In this document: positions 34,874 to 48,796 of the stretch, one piece after another
Numbering within the stretch: position 1 is the stretch's first letter
Layout of the letters: each line of letters begins with the position of its first letter
Assembly: GCA_944474755.1 (NCBI GenBank)
Contig: OX104123.1
Location: 63,729,898 to 63,793,897, forward strand
Origin: Limnoperna fortunei
Taxonomy: Eukaryota > Mollusca > Bivalvia > Mytilida > Modiolidae
Direction of reading: 5' to 3'
Length of the DNA: 64,000 nucleotides
Translations under genes and position numbers: made by a program
The notes under the pieces: generated by a model
Told to the model about the DNA's origin: nothing
Seen by the model: the letters and a program-made list of their open reading frames with translations, nothing else
Database searches by the model: none

Positions 34874-36031
34874 TACTAAATGTTACACCTCGCTGCGCTA
34901 TACTAAATACCTAACCCCCTTGGAAAATTTTTTTTCTTGCATTTTTTAATTATTCTATATTTAACCTTTTTATTACGAAAATTCTGTAGAAAAAATGTAG
35001 ATACGATAACCTGTCCATGTTTTATAATATGCCTAACTGTTACAAATCGTCCTTGACTTTTGCTACGTGAATTTTACATAACAAGTCAGCCATTTTTGTT
35101 TCTAACGGGACCTTACGATGTTTTCAAATGTTCGTCAGGTTTCGTCACGTTCAATGGTATTCGGACAAACCGCGAGACATTTCCCGCCTTATCTGCAGAC
35201 GACTTCACCCGAAGGACTTAGAGTAGACAACAATCGATTGTTCCTAAAGTACACTTCCGTTCTAATTGAGGTCAAATTTTAGTATGGAAAATCGCCCTTT
35301 CAAAATTTAAAAACGGTCATATTTCAAAACGCCGAATATCTCGAGGAAATAATTATTGATTTCAAAAAGTACCTTTCTTGATCTACAAAAGGAGCATAAG
35401 CTGAACCATGCGCGGTAAGCAGTTTTCATTTTTCACGCTAAAAACCCTCTACAGAATACGTCAATACTTACTATAGGTGTTTTGCTCGCATTTTTTTATT
35501 TTTGCATATTGTACCTTTGTAGTGTTAAAATCCAATTTAAAACATTTCTACAGGATAACACGTCCATATTTTATATATGCCTTTGTTGTTGACAAGTTAC
35601 AGTATCGTCCTTGACATTTGCTACAGGAATTTTACATAGGAAATTAGACATTTGAGTTTCTACAGGGACCTCGTGTTGCTTTCAAAAAGATCGTCTGCTT
35701 TCGTAATGTTCAGTGGTATTCGGACAAACTACGAGGATTTTCCCGCCTTAACTGCAGACGATATTACCCGAAATATTTCGAACAGACGACAATGGACTCT
35801 CCCAAACATACACTTCCGTTGTAATTTAGGTCCAACTTTACTATAGAACATTGCTCTATCACATTGAAAAATACGCCGCATTAAAAACGCTAAATAACTG
35901 TGGAAAATAAAGTGATGAATTCAATTTGCACATTCTGTGATCTACAAACTGAGCGTAAGCTGGACCATACGCGGTAAGTAGTTTTCATTTGTCACGCAAA
36001 AACAATAACAAAAATACGTCAACATTTAGTA
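34874..36031. mobile_element. TA-flanked element built from two diverged ~550-bp units
   Basis: Starts TACTAAATGTT and ends AACATTTAGTA, with TA on each side. The corresponding site in copies 2 and 3 is empty (gaagtttaag). The interior consists of two related tandem units (about 34925-35490 and 35500-36025), recognised by ggtattcggacaaac, ctgcagacga, acacttccgtt and cgcggtaag in both. Non-coding. Confidence 0.8.
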
Positions 36032-38582
36032 TAAGTTTTTTTCACTTACGGCCTCACTAGCTTACTTTAAATAATCATATAAACATAATGCGTGAACACA
36101 AATAAACGTATATACATAAAAGTACTTGGCATTTGAAAGATGAACATTTACAGTGCTAACATACAGACATAACAATTTTGCAGAATTTAGACAAGGCGAC
36201 TCGTGTGTATTTTTTTATTGGCAATTCCTTCTGACTTGCAATTTCTTACAATTATTATTTATTTTATAAATTGGTTCCTTACTATATTAACTTTATTAAA
36301 CATATCTGCATGTGTGTACGATTGGAATCAATATCCCTCGGGTTATCTAAAAGTTAATAAATCTTGTATCAGTGTCTTTGGATTCTATAGCACTTTCTGC
36401 ACACTGCGCACAGTCAGATGTGTACATAGTTTTAAGTATACAGGTTTATGAACATTACTGAGAATAGGGTTATATAGTAATATCCTGAAATCTACAATAG
36501 GTTGATACAACAACAATCAATCTAAGAATCGTTGCATGTAGTGTTACCAACACCTCTATCTGAACCACATCTAACATTATTTTTTACAATACAAATTTAG
36601 GTACTTTGACTGATAGTCTTTTTTGCATAACTTTCAAGTTTACATTCTACTAAAATTTGCAGCTTTGTTATCAATATTTCATCAGTATTAGTAATATAAC
36701 AAATTCAATACATGGCTATCGATATAGATATACCATGTTGTATAGCTCCAAGGTCATCCCTAGATTGACTGGGTCACTCTCCGCTGTTTTGTTGTCTGCA
36801 ACCTGTTAAACAAAATAAACAAACTAGGATAATTGTATGGTAAGTAAAACAAGACATTTTTATAAATTAGAAGCTAACTTTTGTGCGGTATTCGGCAACA
36901 TTTATGCGTTGATTGGTATCCTAGAAACCCTATATCGCAGCGGTAAAGGGCACCCTTCATGCGGTATTTGGTTACAAAAATGCGGTTAGTCACCTCGTAA
37001 CCAATTAACGTACAAAAGACACCAAATCACGCTACGATATATGGTAACCTAATTGCAGTACTTGGTTTATTTGGAACATTGTAACTTGGTAATCACGTTG
37101 CGGTATTTGATACTTTTTACGGTAGTTGATAACTTTTAGGCGTTAGTTTGATCTTTTTGCGGTTATGGTATATTGTTATGTGGTAATGGATACTTCATGC
37201 GACTTGTATTCTTATTTTGTAGTGTTTTAGTTCTCCTATTAATTAACCTATCATAACTACTGCTACATCGGATGTAACTTTGGCCCTATCTATCGACTGC
37301 TGTGATATTTTTCTTATGACTCCGGCCTCGAAGCGTTACACATTAGCAATCGCGGAAGAAAAAAGTTTCTGATGTCGATGAAGTATTTGTTCGACTGTAT
37401 TTGGAGCATTTCCCTGTAATTTTTCCTGTTTTCATTTTACTACATCACTTTGCACGATGCAGGAAAATTCTGCGGTGTTATCATGGTCTCTGCAAAAATA
37501 TACATAGTCAATAATATGTTGATAAAAGTAAGATAAGTATATTTGTATAATAAGTATATGTTTATTATAATATGTTGCCGATAGTGTAAATATTTTTCAA
37601 TTAAAATTTTAACGTCTTAATATAATATAAATATTGTCTTGCAATACTCGACTTGCAACTTTAAAAATACTTATGGAACTGCAGGCATATTATTCAAATC
37701 CCTCTGCAAACGGATATTTTGTTCTTGCAACGAATAGCAACATTTGTGAAAAAAGCACCAACATAACCTATGTTGAAAAATGTAGGTAGGGGGTGTGGGG
37801 AAACGTCCATTTTCTAAGGATGACCTCACCTTGCCAAAAATATGTGTCTGTTGTCTTCAATAACTTGTCAAGTTTTCTGAATGTTTTTTCTGTTAAACTA
37901 CTCTGAACTTATTTGAAAATGGCGGACAATTTGTTTGTTACAATTTGACGCAGTTCACGTATATCAACACCGTTGTGAACTTAACAACTAGATACAAAAA
38001 GCAACAATTGGATGCAAACGGCTAAATTCTGAGTATCGTTAAGAACTTCGATTAAGTAGGTTTCGCTTAATTTGTCTTGTGGATTTGGCCCAACTTTTGC
38101 TTTTGTACACCATCGTAGATTTCAAACATCTTCCTTAATTTTGGATTTATTAATAAGAAGTTCAGTTAAATCACTCATCGACTGAATTTCACAAGTAGCA
38201 ATAGACAAATTAAAGTACAAATAATAAAGGTACATCATAATTTATTTTTTGAACAAGTAAATAAAATATGTAATAATTGTTTGAAGTAGTCCATTTCTAA
38301 ATCAAATTTGTACATTAAAGTTGAATTGCGCTATAGACTCGTACGCCGTGATAATGTTGGATGTAAACGGTGATCAACATTGAAGATTTTATCCCAATAT
38401 GTTTTAGTCACTGAGATTCGACTACCCAATACCAAAAATTGGAAGGCGACTTTGACCTTGTATCTGTTTTCAAGGTCAAGAGTCATAATGGTCTTTGTTG
38501 AAGATCCCATGACTATCATATCAATATCTGATGAGTTAATATCTGTTTGTATCAATAATCTTTTACCGTTTGAAAGGAAAAG

Positions 38583-39088
38583 ATTGATTGATTGATTAAT
38601 GGTGTTTAACGCCCGAGCAACAATATTTCAGCTATATTCAGGCGATGAACATGAAATGGATGATAAAATGAACATGAAATGATGATGAATGAAAATGGGA
38701 TGGGACACAAGGAAAAATAGGGGTAACGGATTTTAGATTGCCACTGGCAAATGGGAGGATGGATAGGGTCGGGCAATTTAGCCTCCTGTAGCGGGATCGA
38801 AATCCCTACTCATAGCGAATACTACAGCAGCGTTCTTTAACGTGCGAGGAACGTGGCATTTTTCCCAACACGGTGCACTAATATGGTTTGCGGTCAGGTT
38901 TTCCGTATTATGGCCTGACAACCCCAGCTTGCCAGGGGTACCCCATTCAACCACCTGGGGCACACATCCCAGTCGGTCTTTAGGCAAATCGACCTGACAC
39001 TACGGTCAGGGTACTGGGCGCTATTTAGTCGCCTTTTACGACAAGCTAGCGCGACTGCGGTCTATTCTTTTAGCCACCCGGATCCCGC
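38583..39088 (-). mobile_element. SINE-like element, second copy of the 676-1186 type
   Basis: Nearly identical to 676-1186, from the gattgattgattgattaatg tail to tagccacccggatcccgc. Copy 3 of the 5.1 kb repeat has no insertion at the equivalent site near 54995. Any target duplication is at most about 4 bp (agat). Confidence 0.8.
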
Positions 39089-39861
39089 GAGATGACAAGA
39101 CAATGTCATATTTATGAATATGACTTTGACCTTCTGACCTTTTTTAAGGTCAATGCTGCCTTACAGTGAAAACCTGCAGTCTCTATCACCTCTGGTTCAC
39201 GAGTTACGATGGGTATAAATATACTTGCAATACAAAAATGGAAGTAACTCCTTTAAGGAGTCGTCAAAATCTTTTGCGCGATGTGCAACAAATTGTCGCA
39301 ATCAAAAGCTGACCGTTTTGCAACAACTTTCATTGCCATGTCATTTACGGTTTCAAAGTTTATCTGCTTTTTTGTTAACAAGTGTTCCGTGTGGGGCTAA
39401 CTGCGAAAGCGTAGTGTCTCATACAACCATAGTACAAAATGTCTACATTTTATAATGGAAACAGAAAACTTGTAGAAAAAAAATAACATTAATAGGAAAC
39501 AGATAGAAAAGCAGGCAAGTGGAAAGCCTTAATTATGCAAATAGATGTGACCTATAAGGCGAGCTATATCGATTCAATCTTGATCATAAGGAAGTATCCT
39601 TTGTTTTATATTGGTAAGGGTCAGTGCTGGACCCACAGAGCTTTCCAGCGCGTCCCGGGTTGCAGATAGGGGTTACCATGTCACAATACGGAAAACCCGC
39701 GGGACCACAGTGGGTATGAAGAGCGAGCCACGCTCTTTGTTCTATAGAGCCCTTTGAAATTAAATATTCTTGTGGCTAAATTTTTGTCTTCTACAACACC
39801 CCTTTCTTAACCAGTGGCATTATATTTTTTCCTTTTCTATATTTTCCGAATTGATTTTTTT

Positions 39862-42800
39862 GTCTGATATACATCGCTGGAACACTTTTTGAAATATTTT
39901 TTTTTTGCGTGGTACTGCCACAAGCCATGCCATATTATTTTATTAATTTCATCGCTTGAAAGAGTCATAAACGTAATATTTAAAATGTTTGGGGTATGTT
40001 TACATCAATCAGATGTTTTGTGGTACGTTACGCATGTAAATCGTTAAACAACAAAAAAGTTACATTTGATTTTGAAACTTCAAATAAGTTGTCAGGTCAA
40101 CGGGATATTGTCATTTAAGGTCAATCAGTTCGGCGATCATTTAGAGGATGTTCTAAATGCCACGCAAATGTAAAGTTTCATGTTCTAACAAAATTTCGTT
40201 GCCTTGATTAAACAAACTTACTGGAGACATTTGTGACAAAGTTTTATTGTTTAGTTCATAGCAATTATTCACTTCTTAAGAAAACTAGCAGTATAGCTAA
40301 AATAATCATGTTTGTGTTATCCTTTCTGTTTTGTTACCCGACAAACACAATACCAGGGTTTCCCGCCACTGGGCACAGGCACTTGTTTCCGAAAAAATAC
40401 CCCTATACTCTAGAATATAACACAAGGTTCTAAACTTTTGAAAACAAATTTTCGACCAGCTCTTGAATTTTGAGAATTATTCGATCGAACGTCAGCGTTT
40501 CAGACTTCGGAACCACACAACCTTAAACTACAGTAATGTATCAACAAAACCATGTATAACACACCTACCTTAGCTGTTAATCACCAACGTCACAGCCACT
40601 TTTTTGTACGTCAAGTCAGTCATTACAAAATTCTCACAATGAAATGGAAATTGGAAGTCCGCACTGAACTTATAAATAAAATTAAGTTTGAGAAAAAATA
40701 TAGGAATTTTACTTTGATTGTAAATAATTATGATGTATCAATCGGTGTAAAAAGATCCTTATGATTTTGTGTATTTGCTTAATAATTTGAAAATTTTGAA
40801 TTCATTTTCTATTTCTCTAGAACAAAAAAATTTCCAATACTTTCGGTATATTCTAGACTTTTCTTTCAATCAAATGAAAAATGACCAAAATTCAGTGCCA
40901 AGTTCAAATTCCCATTCCATTCTGAGAATTTGGTAATGACGTACAAAAAACTGGCTGTAACGCTGGTGATTCAAAAGTGTTATATTAGAGTGTAGGGGCA
41001 ATTTTGTCTGAAACAAGTGCCTGTGCCACCTGGGAACGCCTTGTGCTACTCCATACGCTTGACGTTGGTAACATTACCCATAACCCTTAATTTCAAAGCG
41101 AAAAACTTAAGTTAGAAGGCTGGACAGCGTTGAGTGCTGCACGTTATTTTCCTCTTAATAGCGTTAATAGTATTTGGTTTCATGTCTACTTACAATAAGA
41201 GTTCATTTCATTATGACTTAGATGATAGAACACAATAATTTGAGACATTTACAAAAACCTCTGTAGGTAAGCAAACACCAACAAATTCTTTTCATACTAA
41301 AACAAAAAGTTTTGTCGTTCCATGTAAATGTTACAGTGTCGGTCCAGGTAAAATGTACACAGTTGGACGCACGCCTTTTTCCTATAATTATAATAGTAAT
41401 AATAATTTCAGTTATAATTAAAATGTAAATAAGTGACCTTATAAGTGATATAGCTTCAATAAACACTAATCCACAGTTGTGAAGTTTTAAGTTTTTTCAG
41501 TTATGGCCTCACTTAAAGCTTACTTTAAAAAAGCATATAAACATAATGCCTGAACACAATAAACATATATACATAAAAGTACTTGGCATTTGAAAGATGA
41601 ACATTTACAGTGCTAACATACAGACATAACAATTTTGCAGAATTTAGACAAGGCGACTCGTGTGTAATTTTTTATTGGCAATTCGTTCAGACTTGTAATT
41701 TCTTACAATTATTATTTTTTATATATAAATTGGTTCCTTACTATATTAACTTTATTAAACATATCTGCATGTGTGTACGATTGGAATAAATATCCCTCGT
41801 GTTATCTAAAAGTTAATAAATCTTGTATTAGTGTCATTGTATTCTATAGCACTTTCTGCACACTGCGCACAGTCAGATATCATATGTGTACATAGTTTTA
41901 AGTATACAGGTTTATGAACATTACTGAGAATAGGGTTATATAGTAATATCCTGAAATCTACAATAGGTTGATACAACAACAATCAATCTAAGAATTGTTG
42001 CATGTAGTGTTACCAACACCTCTATCTGAACCACATCTAACAATATTTTTTACTATACAAATTTAGGTACTTTGACTAAGTCTTTTTTGCATAGCTTTCA
42101 AGTTTACAGTTGACACATCACATTCTACTAAAATATGCAGCTTTGTTATGAATATTTCATCAGTATTAGAAATATAACATAAATTCAATACATGGCTATC
42201 TATATCGATATAGATATACCATGTTGTATAGCTCCAAGGTCATTCAGATTGCCTGGGCCACTCTCCGCTGTTTTGTTGTCTGCAACCTGTTAAAAAAAAT
42301 AAACTAGGATAATTGTATGGTAAGTAAAAAAGACATGTTTTATAAAATAGAAGCTAACTTTTGTGCGGTATTCGGCAACATTTATGTGGTGATAAGTATC
42401 CTAGAAACCCTATATAGCAGCGGTAAAGGGCACCCTTCATGCGGTATTTGGTTACAAAAATGCGGTTAGTCACCTCGTAACCAATTAACGTACAAAAGAC
42501 ACCAAATCACGCTACGATATATGGTAACCTAATTGCAGTACTTGGTTTATTTGGAACATTGTAACTTGTAATCGCATGAAAGTTGCCGAATCACGATACG
42601 GCATTTGGTAATCACGTTGCGGTATTTGATACTTTTTACGGTAGTTGATAACTTTTAGGCGTTAGTTTGATCTTTTTGCGGTTATGGTATATTGTTATGT
42701 GGTAATGGATACTTCATGCGACTTCTATTCTTATTTTGTTGTGTTTTATTTCTCCTATTAATTATTAACCTACCATAACTACTGCTACATCGGATGTAAC

Positions 42801-43655
42801 TTTGGCCCTATCTATCGACTGCTGTGATATTTTTCTTATAACTCCGGCCTCGAAGCGTTACACATTAGCAATCGCGGAAGAAAAAAGTTTCTGATGTCGA
42901 TGAAGTCTTTGTTCGACTGTATTTGGAGCATTTCCCTGTAATTTTTCCTCTGTTTTCATTTTACTACATCACTTTGCACGAAGCAGGAAAATTCCGCGGT
43001 GTTATCATGGTCTCTGCAAAAATATACATAGTCAATAATATGTTGATAAAAATCCTGAACAAAATAAGATAAGTATATTTGTTTAATAAGTATATGTTTA
43101 TTATAATATGTTGCCGATAGTGTAAATATTTTTCCATTAAAATTTTAACGTCTTAATATAATATAAATATTGTCTTGCAATACTCGACTTGCAACTTTAA
43201 AAATACTTATGGAACTGCAGGCATATTATTCAAATCCCTCTGCAAACGGATATTTTGTTCTTGCAACGAATAGTAACATTTGTAAAAAAAACACCCAACA
43301 TAACCTATCTTGAAAAATGTAGGTAGGGGGTGTGGGGAAACGTCCATTTTCTAAGGATGACCTCGCCTTGGCAAAAATATGTGTCTGTTGTCTTCAATCA
43401 CTTATCAAGTTTTCTGAATGTTTTTTCTCTTAAACTACTCTGAACTTATTTGAAAATGGCGGACAATGTGTTTGTTACAATTTGACGCAGTTCACGTATA
43501 TCAACACCGTTGTGAACTTAACAAATAGATACAAAAAGCAACAATTAGATGCAAACGGCTAAATTCTAAGTATCGTTAAGAACTTCGATTAAGTAGGTAC
43601 ACTTAAATTGTCTTGTGGATTTGGTCCAACTTTTGCTTTTGTATACCATCGTATG
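39862..43655. repeat. 5.1 kb repeat, copy 2 (3' truncated)
   Basis: Starts at tctgatatacatcgctgg and follows copy 3 until accatcgta (43655), after which the sequence is unrelated. The LINE B target site is empty here (cgttcc|atgtaaat around 41321-41330). Confidence 0.88.
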
Positions 43656-43858
43656 GAGGTGTAAAAAGCAAACCTTGGAAATTTGTAACACAACTTTTGT
43701 ACAAAGCTAGTTTTTAGATATTACTACGAAGCAGAAACAAATTTATGACTTTGTTTAACTCAAGATGATATCGTAAATTCTACTAAAAAGAAGGGGGGGT
43801 CAATTTGAAAAGATGATAGATAAAAGTTCCTATTAATGAGAATATTTGATTTTTATAG

Positions 43859-44934
43859 AAATTTTCTGATGACACCACTAAAATGACAACTATGACTACA
43901 GAAAAGACAACACAGATTGAAACTGAAAGTGCTGGTTATTCCTCGATCTCGCCTTCAGGAAATGCGGTGAGTTTTTCATAAACTTTAAAGTAAAATACTA
44001 AGATTTAGTTTGACATGTGTTAATAAAATAAAAAAAATGGTTTCAAATGTATAAATATATAGTATTTACAGTCATATCATTTGCTCTATGTCCCCATTCA
44101 CCGGTGTGATGGATAAAATATCTTCAATGCCCCCATTCACCGGTGTAATGGAACTGACATAATCTATGTCTATTTCTGCTTCTTCATTTCCATATGAATA
44201 ATTTACAATGTCTTCTACATCACCAATAAGTGTTTCATAGTTCAAATTATCACCAATTGGTGTTTCATAGTGAAATATGTCTCCGTCCAAAATGTCTCTC
44301 TCTTCTTCTATAATCTCATCATTACTATTTTCTTGATCCAAAATGTAGACATCTACTATTATGATGTCATTAGAATTTTCTTCCTCTGCATCCATGGGCT
44401 GATAATTTTCGCAATCAATAATGTCAGTACATTCATTATTTGATAGATTGAGATCCTATTATGTATAAAAACAACAATCTAATATTTCCTTTAAGAGTTT
44501 GTGTAATGTTTTTTTCTATCTTGGCGGAGTTGTTGACTTTCTTTATATTAATTACGATGACTGGTTATTAAAGCTATTTAGTTTAATTTTCGTTTAAAAA
44601 AATAAAGTTGATATAGCTAATTTTTCACGCGTTGAATCAATCTCATAATTTGAAATAGATAAATTTTCATAAATGTAAGTATAGTACCTCATCAACATTG
44701 GGGATATCATGTGTAGCCATCATAAATGTTGTACTAGAATTTCTGCAACTTTTTCCTATTGACAGACTTGAATGATATCCATTTTCATCTATGGTATAAC
44801 AAATTGTGGTTTCAATAATCACCTCACTGAAAATAAATGCACATATATAAATTTATTTTTTTTTTAGATTGAGCAAGTGGTTACAGATAAGGAGATGCCT
44901 AATTGGGTTACCAATATCATCACTTCCTTATCTT
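43859..44934 (+). CDS. Two candidate exons of a small + strand gene (tentative)
   Basis: Exon 43859-43966 (tttttatag acceptor, gtgagt donor) encodes a Thr/Ser-rich peptide including MTTMTTEKTTQIETES. Exon 44868-44934 (tttttttag acceptor, gtaagt donor) encodes IEQVVTDKEMPNWVTNIITS. Phases match (0 to 0). No start codon, family or domain is recognised, and the model interleaves with the minus-strand model below, so at most one is likely right. Confidence 0.25.
44072..44826 (-). CDS. Two candidate exons encoding an acidic repetitive protein (tentative)
   Basis: Exon 44688-44826 (attttcag acceptor, GAG|gtacta donor) joins exon 44072-44455 (cataatag acceptor) in phase and ends in TGA. The product contains a Ser-rich segment then an acidic region with internal repeats (SITPVNGGIEDI and SITPVNGDIEQM; YETPIGD and YETLIGD). 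No first exon, domain or family is recognised. Confidence 0.35.
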
Positions 44935-45146
44935 GTAAGTTATGATAAATATTATCTTTCCACACAAACTGATTGGAAATGTACATGTATGTGATGTACC
45001 CTGTTTGATCACATGTGCATCCAAATGAAATAATGAAAACTATTAACATATTAGTTAAGTAGGATGAAACTTGCACAACTGCCAAGACTACATGTGTAAA
45101 TTATGGAACAAACTGAATATCTGAATAAGACTATATTTCATTAAAA

Positions 45147-45162
45147 AAGGGGGGGGGGGGGG
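45147..45162. repeat. Homopolymeric G tract
   Basis: A run of about 14-16 G. A similar C tract is at about 47320-47335. Such tracts are prone to sequencing error. Confidence 0.7.
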
Positions 45163-45546
45163 TCAAAACAAAATACAATATGTTGCATTTCATAAATTAA
45201 AAAGCTCTGAACTTTTATGAGCATCATATATATATGTAGTTATTACATAGAAATAAATTAAGTGTTATTTGTTTTTACTGTCACCTTAATATCAACCACA
45301 ATTATGGGTGGTGTGTACTATTTTATACAAAAGAAAAACCAAAAAAGGCCAAGCTCTATAAAATGTCGAGAGACGCAACTTGAGAAGACTCAAGTCGGAA
45401 CAAAAAAAAACCAAACATGGAAATAAAAGAAAAAAATGAAGATGTTGATGACGAATTTTTTTCACCTTAAATATATCTGTTTTTTATATATTATTTTTTT
45501 CTTTTTTCTTCTTTAGTTTTTTTTCTTTTTTGTATATTAATAACTA

Positions 45547-45840
45547 TTGTCTCATCTTATTTTGGAAAGAATAAGGAGTGTTTTGATGAACATTATTCAA
45601 GTATTAGGACAACTTGTGAGAATAAACCAAATTCGAAATGGGAATCTTCAGGACCAAATAAATCAAATTAATGGGGATAATCAGGATCAAATTAATGGGA
45701 ATCAACAGGACCAAATTAATGGGAATCAACAGGCCCAAATTAATGGGGATCGTCAGGACCAAATTCCAGTAGTTCCAGTCATGCCAGTGTTAAGAAGATC
45801 AACAGGACTAAAAAGAGCTGTCCGCAGACTTAATCTATAA
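45547..45840 (+). CDS. Open frame with QDQINGN repeats (hypothetical)
   Basis: A ~97-codon frame with no upstream ATG (internal ATG at 45586) encodes repeated QDQINGN-type units and a basic C-terminus RRSTGLKRAVRRLNL. An alternative frame across the 5' half reads YFGKNKECFDEHY and then breaks at repeated stops, so the true coding frame is uncertain. Confidence 0.25.
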   Translation: MSHLILERIRSVLMNIIQVLGQLVRINQIRNGNLQDQINQINGDNQDQINGNQQDQINGNQQAQINGDRQDQIPVVPVMPVLRRSTGLKRAVRRLNL

Positions 45841-46540
45841 AATAATCTTTTGTTGCATATAAATTTACTTACCTTAAGTTTTTAATTTCTACGTAGGTAT
45901 TACGACTCATTCTATTCAACTTCTCTCTAGATTTTTTTTAACCTTGAAAGGGATGTAATTTTATGTTTCTAAAATAAAATGACGGTGAATATTCGCATAT
46001 TTAATTTGATTTAATTTTTTTGTTATCATAAATATTCGCATATTTTGAAATGTTGATATGTGAAGGTGGAGCTTGTAAGGTGGGAGGTACAAAAAAGAAA
46101 GAAGAATGTTTTGGTTGTGCAAAAAAAAACCCCAAGTAAATGTAAATTTATATAGAAGGTGACATGTTTTTGGTATTTTGGGTGATAAATCTAGTCATAT
46201 AATGTTAATATATTGTTGTTTTTTTTCCTCTCATGTTTTTTTTTTCAATAGTTTGTTTATACTCATGTATCGATAATCATTATTTTTATAAATTTGTATA
46301 TTTTATGATAGGGAGAGAATAATTTGGGTTTTTTCATGAATTTTAAAACTCATTCTCATGAATGAAAACTATTGACCCGTCCATATACATTATTTGAATT
46401 ATCCCAAAAAAGTTTTTCTATTAGTGTTTAAATTATAACTACATTTGAACCATTTATCATCTATGTTTTATTGTGCAAAAGCTTTCTTGTGTGTGTGTCT
46501 GTGTGTATATGTGAACATGTTTTTACAACTTTATTTAATT

Positions 46541-46562
46541 CCCGTCTCGCATGCGAGACGGG
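46541..46562. repeat. 22-bp perfect palindrome
   Basis: cccgtctcgc followed by atgcgagacggg is its own reverse complement. It lies at the left edge of a block (to about 46790), part of which recurs at 49370-49440. Confidence 0.8.
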
Positions 46563-48534
46563 ATAAATAATCAAAAGCTAAACAGCGGAAACCAGTCGTA
46601 TCTCAAGGATAACAGATAAACAATGCTGTGTCTTGATTGGCTGCTAAATCGGGAGATAGTTGCCGATTGGAAAACAAATAAGCAGAGCTAAGTTAGGGAT
46701 GAAAACCCGGCATAATTACGGGGCGGTAGCAATCATAATAGGCTAAATCTGGAGACAGCTGCCGATTGGCCAACTGTCTTGTCTTGTTCAGGTAACTACC
46801 GCCGTTAGTCGGTGCACTATATCCTCTGGATAGATATATGTGGTGCACATCATTGCATGTGTATGGTGAATATAGTCACAGTAAGAATACGAATAGTTGA
46901 CGGAGTCAGGTGAACATTTATGTACAGTGTATGGGTTATAATACAGTTAGGCATCCACATATAAGTTATTTAAATGTAGAGTTATTAAACTCAGTCTACA
47001 ATTACTACTTGATCGTAAAAGCACTAAAAGCACTAAAAGGCAAGAAGCAGCATTATACGTAAAATATCAGGCACTAGTCATAAATGCACTAAAATGTTTA
47101 AATATTGTTAAACTAAAATTTTACTTTCTGATATCAAAAAGGGCATGTATAGCGGTTTCTAAAACTATAAAAGCTGCTAAAACACGATGCTTGAGTTAAA
47201 ACGATAAGATGCACTTGCACAAGCGTGGAGTCAAAATAGGTATCATCACTATTGCATTTTTTCTATTAAAACACTAAAAGCATCGGATTATACATAGTTT
47301 ATATATTTATAGAATCCTGCCCCCCCCCCCCCCCTCCTTTAACTATCTCATCCTTTCCATATTTAGGTTATAGCACATGTTCCTGGTTAGTTCATCCAGC
47401 TCTATATAACCTTGTTTTTTCAGCTTACTGATATACGGCATCTGTTGGTTTGTACAGTCCAGTATGAGTTGAAGTAGGTTGTTTTGGGTGACAAACTTTT
47501 GGTAAACATCGTTTCTGAGGTTATCTAGGTAGCTTTTGATATGTCAGAGATGCCTTCTCCGAACGTTTTCCAGGTTTGGACACTTGAGAATAAAATGTTG
47601 TAGATCATCTGGCTCATCTCCGATAGGCAGCATATAGTTTTGATATAACTATCTCCATACTTTTTTCTTGTTGTATTAAACAGGTATGTTTGAGTTACAA
47701 GCTGATCTTGTGGCGAAATCCAAACTAACACGGATTTTATTAACTGCAAACTTCTATTTACAATATGTACAGCTACTTTCACTTTCAACAATACCACATT
47801 GGATAACTGCTATTGTCACTGTCTAATCTTACAACTATTACTTGAACTTAAACTTGAACTCCTATAAATGTTACAACCATGTCTTATATACTATTTAATA
47901 AAGAATATTGTAGAAAGTTCTTTTTCAAGTAGTTTCTATAATTATCTAAATCTTTCTTATCTAATAATAGTAACATGTAAATTCCAGAAGCTTACCGATA
48001 AACAATAGTACAATCAACTAATTTCTAGAATAAACCATAACATCCTTGTTCTAAACAAATTATATAACAATAATAATATGGCATAATTACAAAATAATCA
48101 CAAGTAAAAATAATTACAATTGTTCATGTAATATCGTGAATACAGTTCGCGACAGATCTTGACTTCTGCCGCTCTTATTTTTCTATGTACATTTTCTGCG
48201 CCTTCCCAAATATTATGTGGTTGTGACATCAAGTTTTTCTGTAATTGGAGGTAAAAGGGTTGACTTCTTAGCTATATCTTCCTCGCAGTATAATTTTTGT
48301 GCCTTCCTTACTTCTTTTTTCCACGCCTTTTTGATCTAGGGTTTTTCATTAGTTCATGTATTGTCTCCATTCCATATTTCTCTAAAACTAGTTCAGCCCT
48401 TTCGGTAAAAAGTTCGTTGCTATTTCTTTTGAAGCAATGTTATCTAATTAAGATATTATACTCTGCTGATGATGGGCATCTGATTATATTCTTAAGGAGT
48501 GACAGTATATTATTAAGATCTATATTTATATAAT

Positions 48535-48667
48535 AATGTTGTGTTTAGCATTCACTATGCCAAAATAGTAGCAAGGGTTGAAGACATAGTGCACGACCCG
48601 AAGGGAAGTGCACTATGTCTTCAACCCTGGCCACTATTTTGGCATAGTGAATGCTAAACACAACATT
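48535..48667. repeat. 60-bp-stem hairpin
   Basis: The arms 48535-48594 and 48608-48667 pair with two or three mismatches around a 13-nt loop, gacccgaagggaa. This is a foldback MITE-like element, and its transcript would form a long hairpin. Confidence 0.85.
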
Positions 48668-48796
48668 ATCATAATTATTATACTGACTGTCTTGACTTGG
48701 AAAATTATAACAAAAAGAAAAAAGGGTATTAATAGAACATTAAATGATTCCCCGCCACGTTGTGATGTAAAGTATTCCTTTCCAAACCAGGGTGCC

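Larger units (their letters stand above)
34701..39861. repeat. 5.1 kb repeat, copy 1, right part
   Basis: Aligns with copy 2 from 41325 and copy 3 from 52021. It contains two extra insertions absent from other copies: the TA-flanked element 34874-36031 and the SINE-like element 38583-39088. A distinctive block around 36880-37200 repeats gcggtatttggt-type phrases. No conserved ORF was seen, and its nature is unknown. Confidence 0.88.
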
